Origin: Actinoalloteichus caeruleus DSM 43889
Lineage (GTDB): Bacteria > Actinomycetota > Actinomycetes > Mycobacteriales > Pseudonocardiaceae
Reading direction: 5' to 3'
NCBI RefSeq assembly: GCF_000429185.2
Contig: NZ_AUBJ02000001.1
Location: 5,022,001-5,086,000 of the forward strand
Length of the DNA stretch: 64,000 bases
The first letter of the stretch is position 1. Each line of letters opens with the position of its first letter. Below, piece after piece: positions 43,809 to 53,608 of the stretch. The translations under genes and the position numbers were made by a program. The notes beneath the pieces were generated by a model. The model ran no database searches, was not told the DNA's origin, and worked only from the letters and a program-made list of their open reading frames with translations.

Positions 43809-43885
43809 TGGGGAGGATGACGGGATTTGAACCCGCGACAACTGGGACCACAACCCAGTGCTCTACCTACTGAGCTACACCCTCC
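43809..43885 (-). tRNA. tRNA-His (anticodon GTG), CCA and G-1 encoded
   Basis: Minus strand: the extra G-1 at 43885, acceptor GAGGGTG/CATCCTC, anticodon stem CTGGG/CCCAG around TTGTGGT (anticodon GTG), T arm GGTTCAAATCC, discriminator C and CCA at 43809-43811. The G-1 to discriminator-C pairing is diagnostic of tRNA-His. Confidence 0.97.
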
Positions 43886-44022
43886 ATGCCGTCGTGGTCT
43901 CGGCGCACCGCGCGGATGCCCTCCGACCACCGTGGTGCCGACAGCTTAGCGTGCGGCGCGAACGGACCGCGCGGTGGGGCCGGTGTCCGGGTTTCCCGAA
44001 GCCCGGAGCCGGTTTCGCCGGA

Positions 44023-44670
44023 TCAGGCGGTACCGCCGCGGCGCGCCAGTTCGGTGCCGCCGACCCCGCCTTCCCCGCTCAGGATCTCCTGGGCGATGAC
44101 CTGGAGTTCGTCCGTGGTCGGGCCGGGTTGGGGAACGAACGCGGACCGCCGGTAGTAACGCAGCTCCTTGATCGACTCCAGGACGTCGGCCAGGGCCCGG
44201 TGGGCCAACCCCTTCTCCGGCTGGGCGTAGTAGACGCGCGGGTACCACCGCCGGCAGAGTTCCTTGATGGAGGAGACGTCCACCATCCGGTAGTGCAGGT
44301 GCGCGTCCAGTTCCGGCATGTCCCTGGCGATGAAACCCCGGTCGGTGGCGATCGAGTTGCCGGCCAGCGGCGCCGTGCGCGGATCGGGCACGTACTCGCG
44401 CACGTAGTCCAGGACCAACCGCTCGGCCTCGGCGATCGTGACGGTCGACCGCCGCACCTCCTCGGTCAGCCCGGATCGGGAGTGCATGTCCCGCACTACC
44501 TCGGGCATCGACTCCAACGCGGCGTCGTCGGCGTGGATGACCACGTCGACCCCGTCGCCCAACACAGTGAGTTCCGAATCGGTGACGAGAGCGGCGATCT
44601 CGATGAGCGCGTCGGAGCGCAGGTCGAGACCGGTCATCTCGCAGTCGATCCATACCAGCCGGCCGTTCAC
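44023..44670 (-). CDS. orn: Oligoribonuclease
   Basis: 215 residues from GTG 44670. A DEDDh 3'-5' exoribonuclease that degrades 2-5-nt RNAs and linear pGpG. Motifs: [12 protein letters not shown] (first D and E), [32 protein letters not shown] and [14 protein letters not shown]. The tail after residue 190 is variable. It follows the bacterial-PH genes by 10 bp and precedes tRNA-His. Confidence 0.95.
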   Translation of the reverse strand: MNGRLVWIDCEMTGLDLRSDALIEIAALVTDSELTVLGDGVDVVIHADDAALESMPEVVRDMHSRSGLTEEVRRSTVTIAEAERLVLDYVREYVPDPRTAPLAGNSIATDRGFIARDMPELDAHLHYRMVDVSSIKELCRRWYPRVYYAQPEKGLAHRALADVLESIKELRYYRRSAFVPQPGPTTDELQVIAQEILSGEGGVGGTELARRGGTA

Positions 44671-44680
44671 CGTGGCGATT

Positions 44681-46504
44681 CTAGTTCCGCCTCCCGTCCC
44701 GTTCGCTCAGGTCGTCGGCGTGGTGCTCGACCGGCGGCCGTGGCCCCTCGGTCAGGAACGGGGTGAGCAACCCCGGGACGGCCGCCTCCGCCACCGCCAG
44801 TCCCCGCGCCACGTCGACGTCCTGGATCTCGTAGTGACCCGCGCCGGCCGCGGTCGTGGCGACGACCGTGGCCAGTCCCGCCCGCCGCTGGAACAGGGAC
44901 CTGCGGACCTTCCAGCCGATGATGCCGTCCGTCCGCAACGCGAAGGTGCGCCGCACCAGCGAACCGCGTCGACCGACCAGGTACCGGTCCGCCAGCTGGT
45001 TGCCCAGGTTGCGGTAGCGGTCCACGCCCAGCAGCACCGCCAACGGCAGCGCCACCAACCCCAGGTACCCGGCCCACACCGGGACCGGGCCTTCCACCAC
45101 GGCCCACGCCAGGCCCCCGAGGAGGCCCAGGGTGGGCACGACCGTTCGCACGAGCCGTCGACGGCGCGCCGCCGAGGGGTGCCGGGCCAGCCCGGTCAGG
45201 GTGGGGGCGGGACGTGTCCTGGTGACGAGTTCGGCGACGCGGTGCGCCTCGGTGACGGGAGCCGGCGGCAGCAGCAGGTCGCGGTCGCCGCTGAGCGCAC
45301 CGAAGCCCGTGACGATCGCGTCCGCGCTGCCCCCCTTCGCGGAGCGCAGGAGCAGCGGTTCGACGACCTCGACCCCTCGGAGCCGTTTCTCCTCGATCGA
45401 GACCGAGCGGGTGGTGAGCAACCCCCGCCGCACCCGCAGCGTCCCGTCGTGTTCCCGGCTGAGCTCGTACTTCCAGTAGCGCACCACGTAGACGACCAGG
45501 GCGCCGCCGACCATGACGACGAGGAACGACAGCGCCGCGACGGCCACCAGCACGGGGGCCGGCAGCGCGGTCACCCACTCCTGGATGCCGGCGAGCACGG
45601 AGGAGTCGGTGATCTCGACGTTCAACCCCTCCAACGCCTGGTAGGAGGTGCCGAACAGCACACCGAACGCCGCCAGCCCGGCCAGCGTCAGCGGCGCGAA
45701 GCGCAGCCAGGACCGCCGGAGCCGGGAGAGCTGGTCGGGTGGAGGGACGGGCTCCCCGTCCTCGCGCGGGGTCGCCCCAGCCGGCGAGGTCTCCCCGACC
45801 TCGTCCCCGTCGGGAGGTGCCCCCTCGGCCGCCCCCTTCGTGGCAGCCGCCTCCCCACCGGCCCGGGCGCGCTGGAGCAGGAGGACGCGGAGCTGTTCGG
45901 CCTCGGCGGCGGTCACCGCGTTCAGGGACAGCTCGTCGGGGCTCGTGGCGCTGTGGCCGGTGCCGACGGTCACCACGACCAACCGGAACACCCGGTGCAG
46001 CAGCGGGGAGGTCAGGTCGACGGTGCGGATGCGATCCCTGGGCACCGACAGGTGTTTGCGGAAGACCCACCCCGTGTGGAGCAGGACCTGGTCCTCGGTG
46101 ATCCGGTAGCGGGTGGTCAGCCAGCGGATCAGACCGTTCACCCCGAGGATCACGATCACCACACCCGCGATGCGCAGCTGCCACCCGTTGTCCCCACCGA
46201 CGAACAGCGCGACGACCAGCAGCCAGAGCAGGCCCGCCGCCTCCCCGAGCGGTCGTGCCGCGATGATCCGGGGGTCCAGCCGTCGCCATTCGTCCACGTC
46301 CGGGTCGGACAGTTCGGGCGGAGGGGGCGCGTCCGGCCCGAACGGGGACTGGTCGACGTCCTCGTCCTTCGGCGGGGAGATCGCGTCCTCCTGCTGGGAC
46401 GGGCCCACCCCCGCCGGGCCGAGGTGGGGGCCGGTCGGTCCCTGCGGGCTCGGCTGGTCCGGCGTGGGACCCCCGCCCGGAGCGGTGCCCTCGGGTCCGG
46501 TCAC
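44681..46504 (-). CDS. Bacterial PH-domain (bPH2/YdbT-like) membrane protein
   Basis: 607 residues from GTG 46504, overlapping the upstream gene's stop (GTGA). An acidic/proline-rich N-terminus is followed by three bPH2 repeats, each preceded by a pair of membrane helices: [38 protein letters not shown] and [20 protein letters not shown]. Each has the R-I-R-x-V-D or R-V-E-V type motif. Family members are poorly characterised membrane-associated proteins. Operon with the smaller YdbS-like gene. Confidence 0.88.
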   Translation of the reverse strand: MTGPEGTAPGGGPTPDQPSPQGPTGPHLGPAGVGPSQQEDAISPPKDEDVDQSPFGPDAPPPPELSDPDVDEWRRLDPRIIAARPLGEAAGLLWLLVVALFVGGDNGWQLRIAGVVIVILGVNGLIRWLTTRYRITEDQVLLHTGWVFRKHLSVPRDRIRTVDLTSPLLHRVFRLVVVTVGTGHSATSPDELSLNAVTAAEAEQLRVLLLQRARAGGEAAATKGAAEGAPPDGDEVGETSPAGATPREDGEPVPPPDQLSRLRRSWLRFAPLTLAGLAAFGVLFGTSYQALEGLNVEITDSSVLAGIQEWVTALPAPVLVAVAALSFLVVMVGGALVVYVVRYWKYELSREHDGTLRVRRGLLTTRSVSIEEKRLRGVEVVEPLLLRSAKGGSADAIVTGFGALSGDRDLLLPPAPVTEAHRVAELVTRTRPAPTLTGLARHPSAARRRRLVRTVVPTLGLLGGLAWAVVEGPVPVWAGYLGLVALPLAVLLGVDRYRNLGNQLADRYLVGRRGSLVRRTFALRTDGIIGWKVRRSLFQRRAGLATVVATTAAGAGHYEIQDVDVARGLAVAEAAVPGLLTPFLTEGPRPPVEHHADDLSERDGRRN

Positions 46505-47025
46505 GTCGCGTCCCCCGGGACGGCCTGGGTCGTCGCCGTCAGCTCCTCGACCAGCGTCGCGGCCAGCTGGTGCTCGAGTCCCTCGATGTGCAGGGGGCCG
46601 GCGGCCGAGGCGGTGGTCACCGTGACGGTGGACAGGCCGAGCAGCTGTTGCAGCGGCCCTCGTTTCGCGTCCACGGTCTGGATGCGCGAGGCCGGCGCGA
46701 CGCGCCACTCCTGCGTCAACCAGCCCGTCTGCGTGTAGACGGCGTCGGCCGCCACCTCCCAGCGGTGGACCCGGTAGCGCCAGCTGGGCATGATCGCCAC
46801 GTGCAGGACCCCGACGGTGACGCAGGCCCACAACGCCCACATCGCCCCGATGGGGGCGTCGTCGGTGAACAGCAGCAGGCCGGCCTGGGGCAGGGTGACC
46901 ACCAGCCAGCCGATCAGGGCCTGGAGGGACCACCAGAGGATCGCCCTGGGAGCCACGCGGTGTTCGGGCGCGCGCAGCCGGAGGTCTGCCGGTCCTCCGC
47001 CGGAGGAGGGGTCGATCGAAGTCAC
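46501..47025 (-). CDS. Bacterial PH-domain (YdbS-like) membrane protein
   Basis: 174 residues from GTG 47025. Two membrane helices (residues ~28-75), then one bPH2 domain: WRYRVHRWEVAADAVYTQTG, RIQTVDAKRGPLQQLLGLST and EGLEHQLAATLVEEL. The YdbS/YdbT pair is a conserved arrangement. Confidence 0.9.
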   Translation of the reverse strand: MTSIDPSSGGGPADLRLRAPEHRVAPRAILWWSLQALIGWLVVTLPQAGLLLFTDDAPIGAMWALWACVTVGVLHVAIMPSWRYRVHRWEVAADAVYTQTGWLTQEWRVAPASRIQTVDAKRGPLQQLLGLSTVTVTTASAAGPLHIEGLEHQLAATLVEELTATTQAVPGDAT

Positions 47026-47114
47026 CCGCCTACCCTGCCTGACCGGGGTGTGCTTGTCGAAGACGGCGGGGGCCGGGCGATCCCAAGCGGGTCCTCCTCC
47101 GGTCTTCCGGTGCC

Positions 47115-47140
47115 GCGGCCTCCCCCCGGTGAGAGGCCGC
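47115..47140 (-). terminator. Hairpin after the SRPBCC-synthetase gene
   Basis: GCGGCCTC (47115-47122) and GAGGCCGC (47133-47140) around a ten-base loop, about 80 bp past the stop at 47219. Confidence 0.5.
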
Positions 47141-47218
47141 GTTCCTCGCTCGCCTGGCGCGGGGCGGTGGTCACCACGTCCGCCCGCCGGCGCGGGAGGC
47201 GGGGCCCGGGACGCGGGT

Positions 47219-48997
47219 TCAGTCCCGTTCGCGGCCCCGGACGAACAGCCGGCCGCTCACGTCGACGTGCCCCAGGTCGCCGGTGAACACCAGTTCCGGG
47301 AACGGTGGTTCCCCACCGACGTCCTCCCGGTGCCGGCCGTGGCTGGCGTGGGTGCCGACGTGGATCCGCCCCTCGCGACCGGCGGGCAGCGGGTTCCCGT
47401 CCTCGTCGAGGATCGCGATGCGGATACCCCGCGGCGGCCTGCCGACCGTGCCGGGCGCGGCGGACAGGTCGGTGGGCGTCGCGATGCTGACCCAGGACAC
47501 GTCCGTGGAGCCGTAGAGGTTGTAGAGGAGGGGGCCGAACTCGCGCTGGAAGTCCGCCGCCAGGTCGGCGGGCAGGGGAGCACCGGTGCTGACCACGGCC
47601 CGCAGGCTGCCGAGGTCGTGTTCGAGGCGCTCGGCGGGCGGCAGGTCGAGCAGGCCCCTGAGCAGGTCCGGCTGGACGAACATCGAGGTGCACCGGTGCT
47701 GCGCCGCCTCGCGCAGGGCCTGCCCGGGGGAGAAATCACGTCGGAGCACCAGCGTCGCCCCGAGCACCGCGCACAGGTGCAGTGCTGACAGACCACGGGT
47801 GTGGGCCAGGGGGGCCGCCATCAGCGTGCGTTCGCCCTCGCGGAGCGGGACGCGGGTGAAGACCGTGGAGGCCGGGGTGACCCGGGGCGGGTCCTGCCAC
47901 GGCACGGCGCGGGCGACTCCGCCGGTACCCGAGGTGAGGACGATCGTCGTGCCCTCCGCCGCCTTGCGGCCGAGCGGGGTGGCGGGGAAGTCCGCGATCA
48001 GCTGTTCGACCGTCAGTGCCCGGGTCGGGGCGTCCACCCACGCGGTGATCCGCTGGCAGTTCCTCGGGGCTCGCACCAGGAGCGGCCGGTACTCCGCGTC
48101 GGCCACCACGGTCCGTGCGCGCTGTTCGCGGAGCAACCCGCTGACCTGGTCCGCGTTCAACCGGGGGCTGAGCAGGACGGTCCTGACCCCCAGCTTGCTG
48201 CACGCGATCAACAGTTCGACGAGCAGGCGGTGGTTCCCGCAGAGCAACGCGACCGCGTCGGTCTCCCCCAACCCCCGGTCGGCCAGGGCGTTGGCGAGCC
48301 GGGTGGTGCGCTCGCTCAGCTCGGCGAAGCTGACCGCGCCGTGTTCGTCGATCAGCGCCGCCCGGTCGGGGTGGCGGACCGCCGCCGCCGTGTAGCCGAG
48401 TGGGAGGGACGTGCCCCAGCGCCACCACGCGCCGGCGAGGCGGACCATGCGGTCGGGTCGGTCGGGGCGCAGCACACCGTTGTTGACCAGGACGCGCAGG
48501 TCGCGCCACCGCTCCACCAGGTGGTGCCCCCGCCGGGAGGCCCGTGCGTCGTGCCCGGCCGGCCAGCCCTCGGCCGCGTGGGACAGCCGCACCAGCGCCC
48601 GGGTCGCCCAGCGCCGCAGGACGGGGGCGCCGGCGCTGTCCAGGAGTCGCCGGACGGGCCCGCTGACCAGCGTCTCCACCCCGAAACGCACCTCGGTCCC
48701 GCCGCCGTGCAGCGGGCGGAGCCGGAACTCCAACCGTCGGATGTCGCCGGGTCCCTGGGAGAGCACGATGCGACGGGCGGCGTCCCGGACCTCCACCGTC
48801 AGGTGGGTGGCGGGTCGACCAGCCGTGCCACGTCGGGACAGCTGGTAGCGGTCACCGGGAGCGTGCTGTTCGTGCCCGACGGGCTGCAGCCGGGTGACCT
48901 CGGGGAGGAAGCTGGGGTAGGTCGTCGGCTCGCCGAGCCAGGACCACAGGCGGTCCGGTGACTGCGCGAACGTCCGGCGAACCTCCACCCGTGTCAA
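47219..48997 (-). CDS. SRPBCC domain fused to an acyl-CoA-synthetase-like domain lacking its C-terminal lid
   Basis: 592 residues. Residues 1-145 are an SRPBCC/polyketide-cyclase-like domain (MTRVEVRRTFAQSPDRLWSW, YPSFLPEVTRL). Residues ~205-592 are an ANL adenylating core (FAELSERTTRLANALADRGL, STGAPLPADLAADF, YNLYGSTDVSWVSIA, ELVFTGDLGHVDVSGRLFVR). The ATP loop reads TSGTGGVARAVPW, without the usual PKG lysine. The protein ends at GRERD, exactly the hinge where the ~100-residue C-terminal domain with the catalytic Lys normally starts; no continuation is seen in the next 200 bp. Adenylation ability is doubtful; it may bind acyl or polyketide ligands. Confidence 0.8.
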   Translation of the reverse strand: MTRVEVRRTFAQSPDRLWSWLGEPTTYPSFLPEVTRLQPVGHEQHAPGDRYQLSRRGTAGRPATHLTVEVRDAARRIVLSQGPGDIRRLEFRLRPLHGGGTEVRFGVETLVSGPVRRLLDSAGAPVLRRWATRALVRLSHAAEGWPAGHDARASRRGHHLVERWRDLRVLVNNGVLRPDRPDRMVRLAGAWWRWGTSLPLGYTAAAVRHPDRAALIDEHGAVSFAELSERTTRLANALADRGLGETDAVALLCGNHRLLVELLIACSKLGVRTVLLSPRLNADQVSGLLREQRARTVVADAEYRPLLVRAPRNCQRITAWVDAPTRALTVEQLIADFPATPLGRKAAEGTTIVLTSGTGGVARAVPWQDPPRVTPASTVFTRVPLREGERTLMAAPLAHTRGLSALHLCAVLGATLVLRRDFSPGQALREAAQHRCTSMFVQPDLLRGLLDLPPAERLEHDLGSLRAVVSTGAPLPADLAADFQREFGPLLYNLYGSTDVSWVSIATPTDLSAAPGTVGRPPRGIRIAILDEDGNPLPAGREGRIHVGTHASHGRHREDVGGEPPFPELVFTGDLGHVDVSGRLFVRGRERD

Positions 48998-49126
48998 CGG
49001 CGCCTCCCTCCTGTGTCGTCCCCGACCCGCCGGGCGGCCGGTCGTCGTGCGCCGCTGGTCCGGGCCGACGCCGGAGCGTTCGGAGGCGGGCGCGGCGCGG
49101 TCACCTCCCGGCAGCGGGGTACCCGC

Positions 49127-49330
49127 TCACTCCTCGGGGGATACCGAGGCGGCGACCACCGCGTCCCGCAGGGCGGCGCGCAACCGTCCCACCTCCAGCG
49201 GGCTCAGCACCGCGGTCTCCCCTGGGGGCGCTGTCAGCACCACCTGTCCCTGGTCGACGAAGACGACCACGTCCCGTCGCCGCCCCGCGACGTCCCGGCA
49301 GTTGACGGACCACTCGTTGCGCACTACCAC
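49127..49330 (-). CDS. Small hypothetical protein
   Basis: 67 residues from GTG 49330 (VVVRNEWSVNCRDVAGR), with GGAGGA nine bases upstream; GTG 49339 is also possible. Reads as a compact beta-rich unit (VVVFVDQGQVVLTAPPGETAV) plus helix (SPLEVGRLRAALRDAVVAA). Similar small actinomycete proteins of unknown function come to mind, but no family name is assigned. It lies downstream of the 38-residue peptide gene on the same strand. Confidence 0.6.
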   Translation of the reverse strand: MVVRNEWSVNCRDVAGRRRDVVVFVDQGQVVLTAPPGETAVLSPLEVGRLRAALRDAVVAASVSPEE

Positions 49331-49408
49331 TCCCCCCACTCCTCCGCCGGTGACCGGCGGTCTCCTGCACTCGGTGCTCGCGGTGGTGAGACGCCACCGC
49401 CGCCGGGG

Positions 49409-49525
49409 TCATGACGCCCGTCGTGGCCGCTTTCCGAGTGTTTCTCGCCCCCAGGCGAGGAGATCGACACCCACCGCGCCGGTGACGACGCTCAGATCAC
49501 CCAAACTGGTGGAGCGTTCAATCAC
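49409..49525 (-). CDS. 38-residue peptide from a probable leaderless transcript
   Basis: GTG 49525 starts VIERSTSLGDLSVVTGAVGV and continues DLLAWGRETLGKRPRRAS. No ribosome binding site precedes it, but TAGTAT (minus strand, 49537-49532) ends six bases before the GTG, the spacing of a leaderless start. One amphipathic segment and a basic end; function unknown. The codon pattern looks normal for this genome. Probably in one unit with the 67-residue protein 80 bp downstream. Confidence 0.45.
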   Translation of the reverse strand: MIERSTSLGDLSVVTGAVGVDLLAWGRETLGKRPRRAS

Positions 49526-49537
49526 ATCGGGATACTA

Positions 49538-49867
49538 GCCGCGATCGTGGCCAGGGGGACGCGATCGGCCCGTGACAGGGGCGAACGCCGTGCTGGCACA
49601 CCCCTGACGACCGGCGCCACCATCCGCCCGGGTGATCGCGGCGCGCGGTCGGGTGGATCTGGGGGACAGACCGGCTCGACGGCCCGAGGACCGCCACCAG
49701 CCGCCGCCCGACCACCCCGCGCGCGTCCTCGGGCAGCGGTGGGGGAGCACCGCTCGCCGCTGGGGAGTCCGAGTCCGCCGATCTCGGCCGGGTCCGTGGT
49801 CGGGGTGAGCGGTGGACGGTCACCGAACGAGGGAGCAGCCCCGCGTCCGGGCGGAGCGGACGTCCGC
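49538..49867. other. Intergenic region, no supported gene
   Basis: 330 bp between the 38-residue peptide promoter and the GNAT stop. Nothing recognised. Confidence 0.4.
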
Positions 49868-50383
49868 TCAGCTCCCCGACCCCCCGGGCACCGGGTCCGC
49901 CCACGCGATCATCACGACGCGGGGCGCCACCGCGATGCCCGCGCCCCGCTCCTCCTCCCAACGCGCGCGGAGCTCCGGTCCCCAGTCGGACCGGGGCAGT
50001 TCCACGAACCCGCGCCGCCGGTACCAGGGAGCGTTCCAGGGAACATCGCGGAAGGTGGTCAGGGTGACGGCGGGTGAGCCCCGGCGGCCGGCCCGGGCCA
50101 GCACCTCGGCCAGCAGCGCCCCACCGATACCCCGGCCGCCGAAGGCGGGGTGCACCGCGAGCTGGTCCAGGTGCGTCCTGCCGTCGAGCTCGTCCATCGC
50201 GGCGAAACCGACGGGTGGCTCTCCCGCCACCAGCACCTCGCCGGCGGAGCGCAGCGCGTGTTCGGGGTCGTCCGGTGGCAGGACCAGTCCCACGTCCTCG
50301 AACAGCCGGTCCGCCGCCCTGCTGACCTCGCCGAGGACGGGGAGGTCCTCGGCGCGCGACACGCGGATCGGTGGTGGGTGCAT
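49868..50383 (-). CDS. GNAT family N-acetyltransferase
   Basis: 171 residues from ATG 50383 after AGAGGAGCACG. Acetyl-CoA loop: LDQLAVHPAFGGRGIGGALL, then LTTFRDVPWNAPWYRRRGFV, with VGFAAMDELDGRTHL as beta 4. Acceptor unknown. Divergent from the TPR gene. Confidence 0.92.
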   Translation of the reverse strand: MHPPPIRVSRAEDLPVLGEVSRAADRLFEDVGLVLPPDDPEHALRSAGEVLVAGEPPVGFAAMDELDGRTHLDQLAVHPAFGGRGIGGALLAEVLARAGRRGSPAVTLTTFRDVPWNAPWYRRRGFVELPRSDWGPELRARWEEERGAGIAVAPRVVMIAWADPVPGGSGS

Positions 50384-50572
50384 CGTGCTCCTCTGGTCGC
50401 GGGGTTGGGACGACGGCCGAGGCCGATCCTGCCGCGCGCCCCCGGCCTCCCACAACGCGGTTCCGGCCCCGCCGCCCGAGGAACAGGGGCACGGGGAAGC
50501 GGGGGTCGACGGCACCGGGACCCGCTCATCGCCGAGCGCTGGAACGGGCTCGCGGGGAGCTGAGAGACTGGG

Positions 50573-51709
50573 GTGGTGCCCGACGTCACCGCCACCCTGC
50601 GCCGCGCCGCCGAACTGAGCGGTTCCGGCAAACACCGCGAGGCGGTGCGCCTGCTGTCCGACCTGGTGTCCGAGCACCCGGGGAACGCGGCGGTGCTCTG
50701 CCAGCTCGCGGGCGAGCAGCTGCACGTCGGTGCCCCGACGCAGGCACTCGCCCTGGCCCGCCGCGCGATGATCGTCCTGCCCGGCCACTACTCCCCGCAC
50801 CTGCTGGCGGCGCTGGCCCACACCGACCTCGGGGAACACGACGACGCGGTCGCCGCCGCCCGCACGGCGGTGGCGGAGGCACCACGGGTCTGGCAGTGCC
50901 ACTCCGGACTGGCCGAGGCGCTGACGGCCCAGGGCGGGGAGGGCGCCCTGCGGGACGCCGAGGACAGCGCGGCGCGTGCCGTCGAACTCGCTCCGGAGGA
51001 GGGCCGGCCGTACGAGGTGTTGGGCGACGCCGCCCTGCTGCGCCACGACTGGGGCCGCGCCGAGTGGGCCTACCGGACGGCGTTGCGGCTCCGCCCGAAG
51101 TCGGCGGTGGCGGAACGGGGCCTGCGCGTGGTCCGCAAGGAGCGCGACGCCCGGGCCAGGGCGGAGCCGCGGTCGGCGCGCGGCGGTGGGCCCGTCGCTC
51201 GCCGCTGGCGGAGGAACGGCGGGTCGGGCGAGCCCGAGGTGGGCGGGACAGGGACGCCGGACGAGGGCCGGGACGAGGAACGGATCGAACGGGACACCCG
51301 CCGGCAGGAGCTCGGCCGGGGTGTCGAGGCGGTCCTGTGGCCGCTGTTCCGGAAGATGTGGCTCGTCCAGGCCGGCGGGGCGCTCCTCCTGCTGCTGACC
51401 TCGATGCCCGACTCGACGCGCATCCATGGACTCGCCGGGCTGCTGGTGGCGATCGCCGTCGTCCTCCTGCCCGCCCACGGACTGCGCCGCGTGCCCCCAG
51501 CCCGCCGAGGCGAGGTGATCGGCGCGTTGCGGGGGAGGGCGCTCCTCCTGGTCTGCGGTGCGGTGCTCGGTGCGGGGACGGTGCTCCTGGCCGGGTGGTC
51601 CCTGCTGGTTCTCGTCTCGCCGGGAACCGTGCAACCGCTGTCGATCGTCGTCCTCGTCTCGGCGGCCGCCGGCCTGCTCGGCCTCGCGCGGAACGCGGCT
51701 CGGCGCTGA
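50573..51709 (+). CDS. TPR-repeat membrane protein
   Basis: 378 residues from GTG 50573 (or 50576). Residues 1-190 hold tetratricopeptide repeats (HREAVRLLSDLVSEHPGNAA, QALALARRAMIVLPGHY, HDDAVAAARTAVAEAPRVW, DWGRAEWAYRTALRLRPKS). A charged low-complexity linker is followed by four hydrophobic helices (residues ~265-375). Likely a protein-interaction scaffold at the membrane; partner unknown. Confidence 0.85.
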   Translation: MVPDVTATLRRAAELSGSGKHREAVRLLSDLVSEHPGNAAVLCQLAGEQLHVGAPTQALALARRAMIVLPGHYSPHLLAALAHTDLGEHDDAVAAARTAVAEAPRVWQCHSGLAEALTAQGGEGALRDAEDSAARAVELAPEEGRPYEVLGDAALLRHDWGRAEWAYRTALRLRPKSAVAERGLRVVRKERDARARAEPRSARGGGPVARRWRRNGGSGEPEVGGTGTPDEGRDEERIERDTRRQELGRGVEAVLWPLFRKMWLVQAGGALLLLLTSMPDSTRIHGLAGLLVAIAVVLLPAHGLRRVPPARRGEVIGALRGRALLLVCGAVLGAGTVLLAGWSLLVLVSPGTVQPLSIVVLVSAAAGLLGLARNAARR

Positions 51710-52048
51710 GCCCCGCCCGGTCAACCCTGGTCCAGGGGTGGGTGGGGCGAACCGGGTGCGTCAGGCGCACGTCCCGCCAGGCCTCGACGTCCTCGGGGCG
51801 CGGGAACACCGGTCCTGTCCGCCTGGTGCCTCGTCGCGCCGAGGAGGCCCGCGCGTCTGCCGGAGCAGTCGGCCCCCGCCGGTCCCCAGCGGCGAGGTGG
51901 TCGCCGCCGGGTGGGTGGGGGCAGGGGTTCCGCTGGCGGCTGAGGGGCCCGAGGTCGGCCCGCCCGGACTGGGGCGGGTGGCGCTGGTCCCGCCGCGGTG
52001 GGCCGGTCCGGTCGGATCACCCGCGTCACCCGGGCAGGGCCGGACGAG
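51710..52048. other. Intergenic region, no supported gene
   Basis: 340 bp between the convergent TPR and LVIVD-type genes; only shadow frames. Confidence 0.4.
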
Positions 52049-52078
52049 GAACGGGCCCGGCGTGTGCCGGGCCCGTTC
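52049..52078. terminator. Perfect terminator hairpin
   Basis: GAACGGGCCCGGC with its exact complement around GTGT, 40 bp past the LVIVD-type gene stop (52118). It may also stop the convergent TPR transcript. Confidence 0.8.
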
Positions 52079-52117
52079 GCGTGGGGGGCAGCCGGAACGG
52101 CCGCTGGTCCGGTGGTG

Positions 52118-53608
52118 TCAGTTGCCCGGCACGACCAGGCCGTTCGGCCAGTCGTACACGTACTGGGTCTGCGGGTTGAACTCGTCGAAGGTGACGCGCT
52201 TCGCGGTGTTCGTCCTCGGGTCGTCGAGTTCGACGACGTCGAGGCCCCGCTGCATCCCGTTGGAGTAGATGTAGCCGTTGTAGTAGTAGGCGGACCACGA
52301 GCCGCCGCCCTGGAGCCGGTCCGGGTTCAACGGTCCCCGGTCGAAGTAGGCGATCTCCCTCGGCCGGGCGGAGTTGGTGAAGTCGAAGACGGAGATGCCG
52401 CCCTGGTACCAGGCCTGCACCATGAAGTCGCCGTGCTTCGTCGGGATCAGCGACCCGTTGTGGGCGACGCAGTTCTCGGTGTCCTCCTGGTGGCGGGGGA
52501 TCTTGTAGTAGCTGCGGAACTCGAGCTTGGGCTCGCCGCCCCGGTCGACCACGTCGTAGATGCCGTTCGCTCCGCGCGTCGGTCCGACCTCCTCGTTGCA
52601 GGTCGCCGCGCCGCCTCCGCCGAGCTCGTCGGTGAAGACCACCTTCGTGCCGGCGTTGTTGAAGGTGGCGGAGTGCCAGAAGGCGAAGTTCACGTCGTCG
52701 CGGACCCGTTCGATGACGACCGGGTTCACCGGGTCGGCGATGTCGATGAGGATGCCGTCACCCATGCAGGCGCCGGCCGCGAGATCCCTGGCCGGGAACA
52801 CGGTGATGTCGTGGCACCCGGTGGTCCTCCGCTGACCGGCGGGCGGGCCGGGGTTGCCGGTGTCCCCGGGGAAGAGCACCGGCTCGGCGATCAGCGCCGT
52901 GGCCGCCGGGTCGTCCAACGGCACCTCGACGATGGAGATCTTGTTGTGCGGCGGCTGGCACTGGGGGAAGTTCGCCGACGGCGCGTACGAGGAGATGTAC
53001 AGGTAGGCGACCTCACCGCCCTTGTCCGGTACGAGGGTGTGGGTGTGGGAGCCGCAGTCGGTGCGGACGTCGGCGACGTAGCGGGGGCTGGTCACGTCGC
53101 TGATGTCGAAGACCCTGATCCCCTCCCACCCGTTCGGGTCGGCTGCGGTCGTCGACTCGGAGTCGCAGGTGTTGTTGGTGCGCGGGTAGTCCACCGACAG
53201 GAAGAGCAGGTCCCCGTGCACGGTGATGTCACCCTGCCCGCCGGGGCACCACACCTGGGAGACGATCTGGGGGTCCTCGGGGTCGGCGATGTCGTAGACG
53301 ACGAAACCGTTGTAGTTGCCGAAGAACGCGTAGTCGTCCCGGAAACCGATGTCGCTGCCGACGCTGTCGGTGTTGTCGAACGGCGCCTGCTTGGGCAGGT
53401 GGGCGACGTGGCGGATGTTGTCGCTGTGGAAGACCTCCTCGTCCACCGACTGCGGGAGGACGCCCTCGGTGGCGAACGGGTCCGCCTCGAGCGGGTCCGC
53501 GGACTGCGCGTACGCCGGGACGGCCAGCGTCGCGGCGGCCGCGAGACCGGCGGCCGCGACCAGAGCCGCCCGGGCTCTGCGCGCACGGGAATGGAAAGCC
53601 TGCCTCAC
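52118..53608 (-). CDS. Secreted LVIVD-repeat beta-propeller-like protein
   Basis: 496 residues from GTG 53608, which has GGGGAG at a suitable spacing. Sec signal peptide AALVAAAGLAAAATLAVPAYA. The mature part has repeats of the LVIVD type: FVVYDIADPEDPQIVSQV, IRVFDISDVTSPRYVADV, ILIDIADPVNPVVIERV, ISVFDFTNSARPREIAYF. Histidine-containing sites (CGSHTHTLVPD, FWHSATFNNAG, CVAHNGSLIP) recur, suggesting metal binding. Extracellular, function unknown. Confidence 0.85.
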   Translation of the reverse strand: MRQAFHSRARRARAALVAAAGLAAAATLAVPAYAQSADPLEADPFATEGVLPQSVDEEVFHSDNIRHVAHLPKQAPFDNTDSVGSDIGFRDDYAFFGNYNGFVVYDIADPEDPQIVSQVWCPGGQGDITVHGDLLFLSVDYPRTNNTCDSESTTAADPNGWEGIRVFDISDVTSPRYVADVRTDCGSHTHTLVPDKGGEVAYLYISSYAPSANFPQCQPPHNKISIVEVPLDDPAATALIAEPVLFPGDTGNPGPPAGQRRTTGCHDITVFPARDLAAGACMGDGILIDIADPVNPVVIERVRDDVNFAFWHSATFNNAGTKVVFTDELGGGGAATCNEEVGPTRGANGIYDVVDRGGEPKLEFRSYYKIPRHQEDTENCVAHNGSLIPTKHGDFMVQAWYQGGISVFDFTNSARPREIAYFDRGPLNPDRLQGGGSWSAYYYNGYIYSNGMQRGLDVVELDDPRTNTAKRVTFDEFNPQTQYVYDWPNGLVVPGN

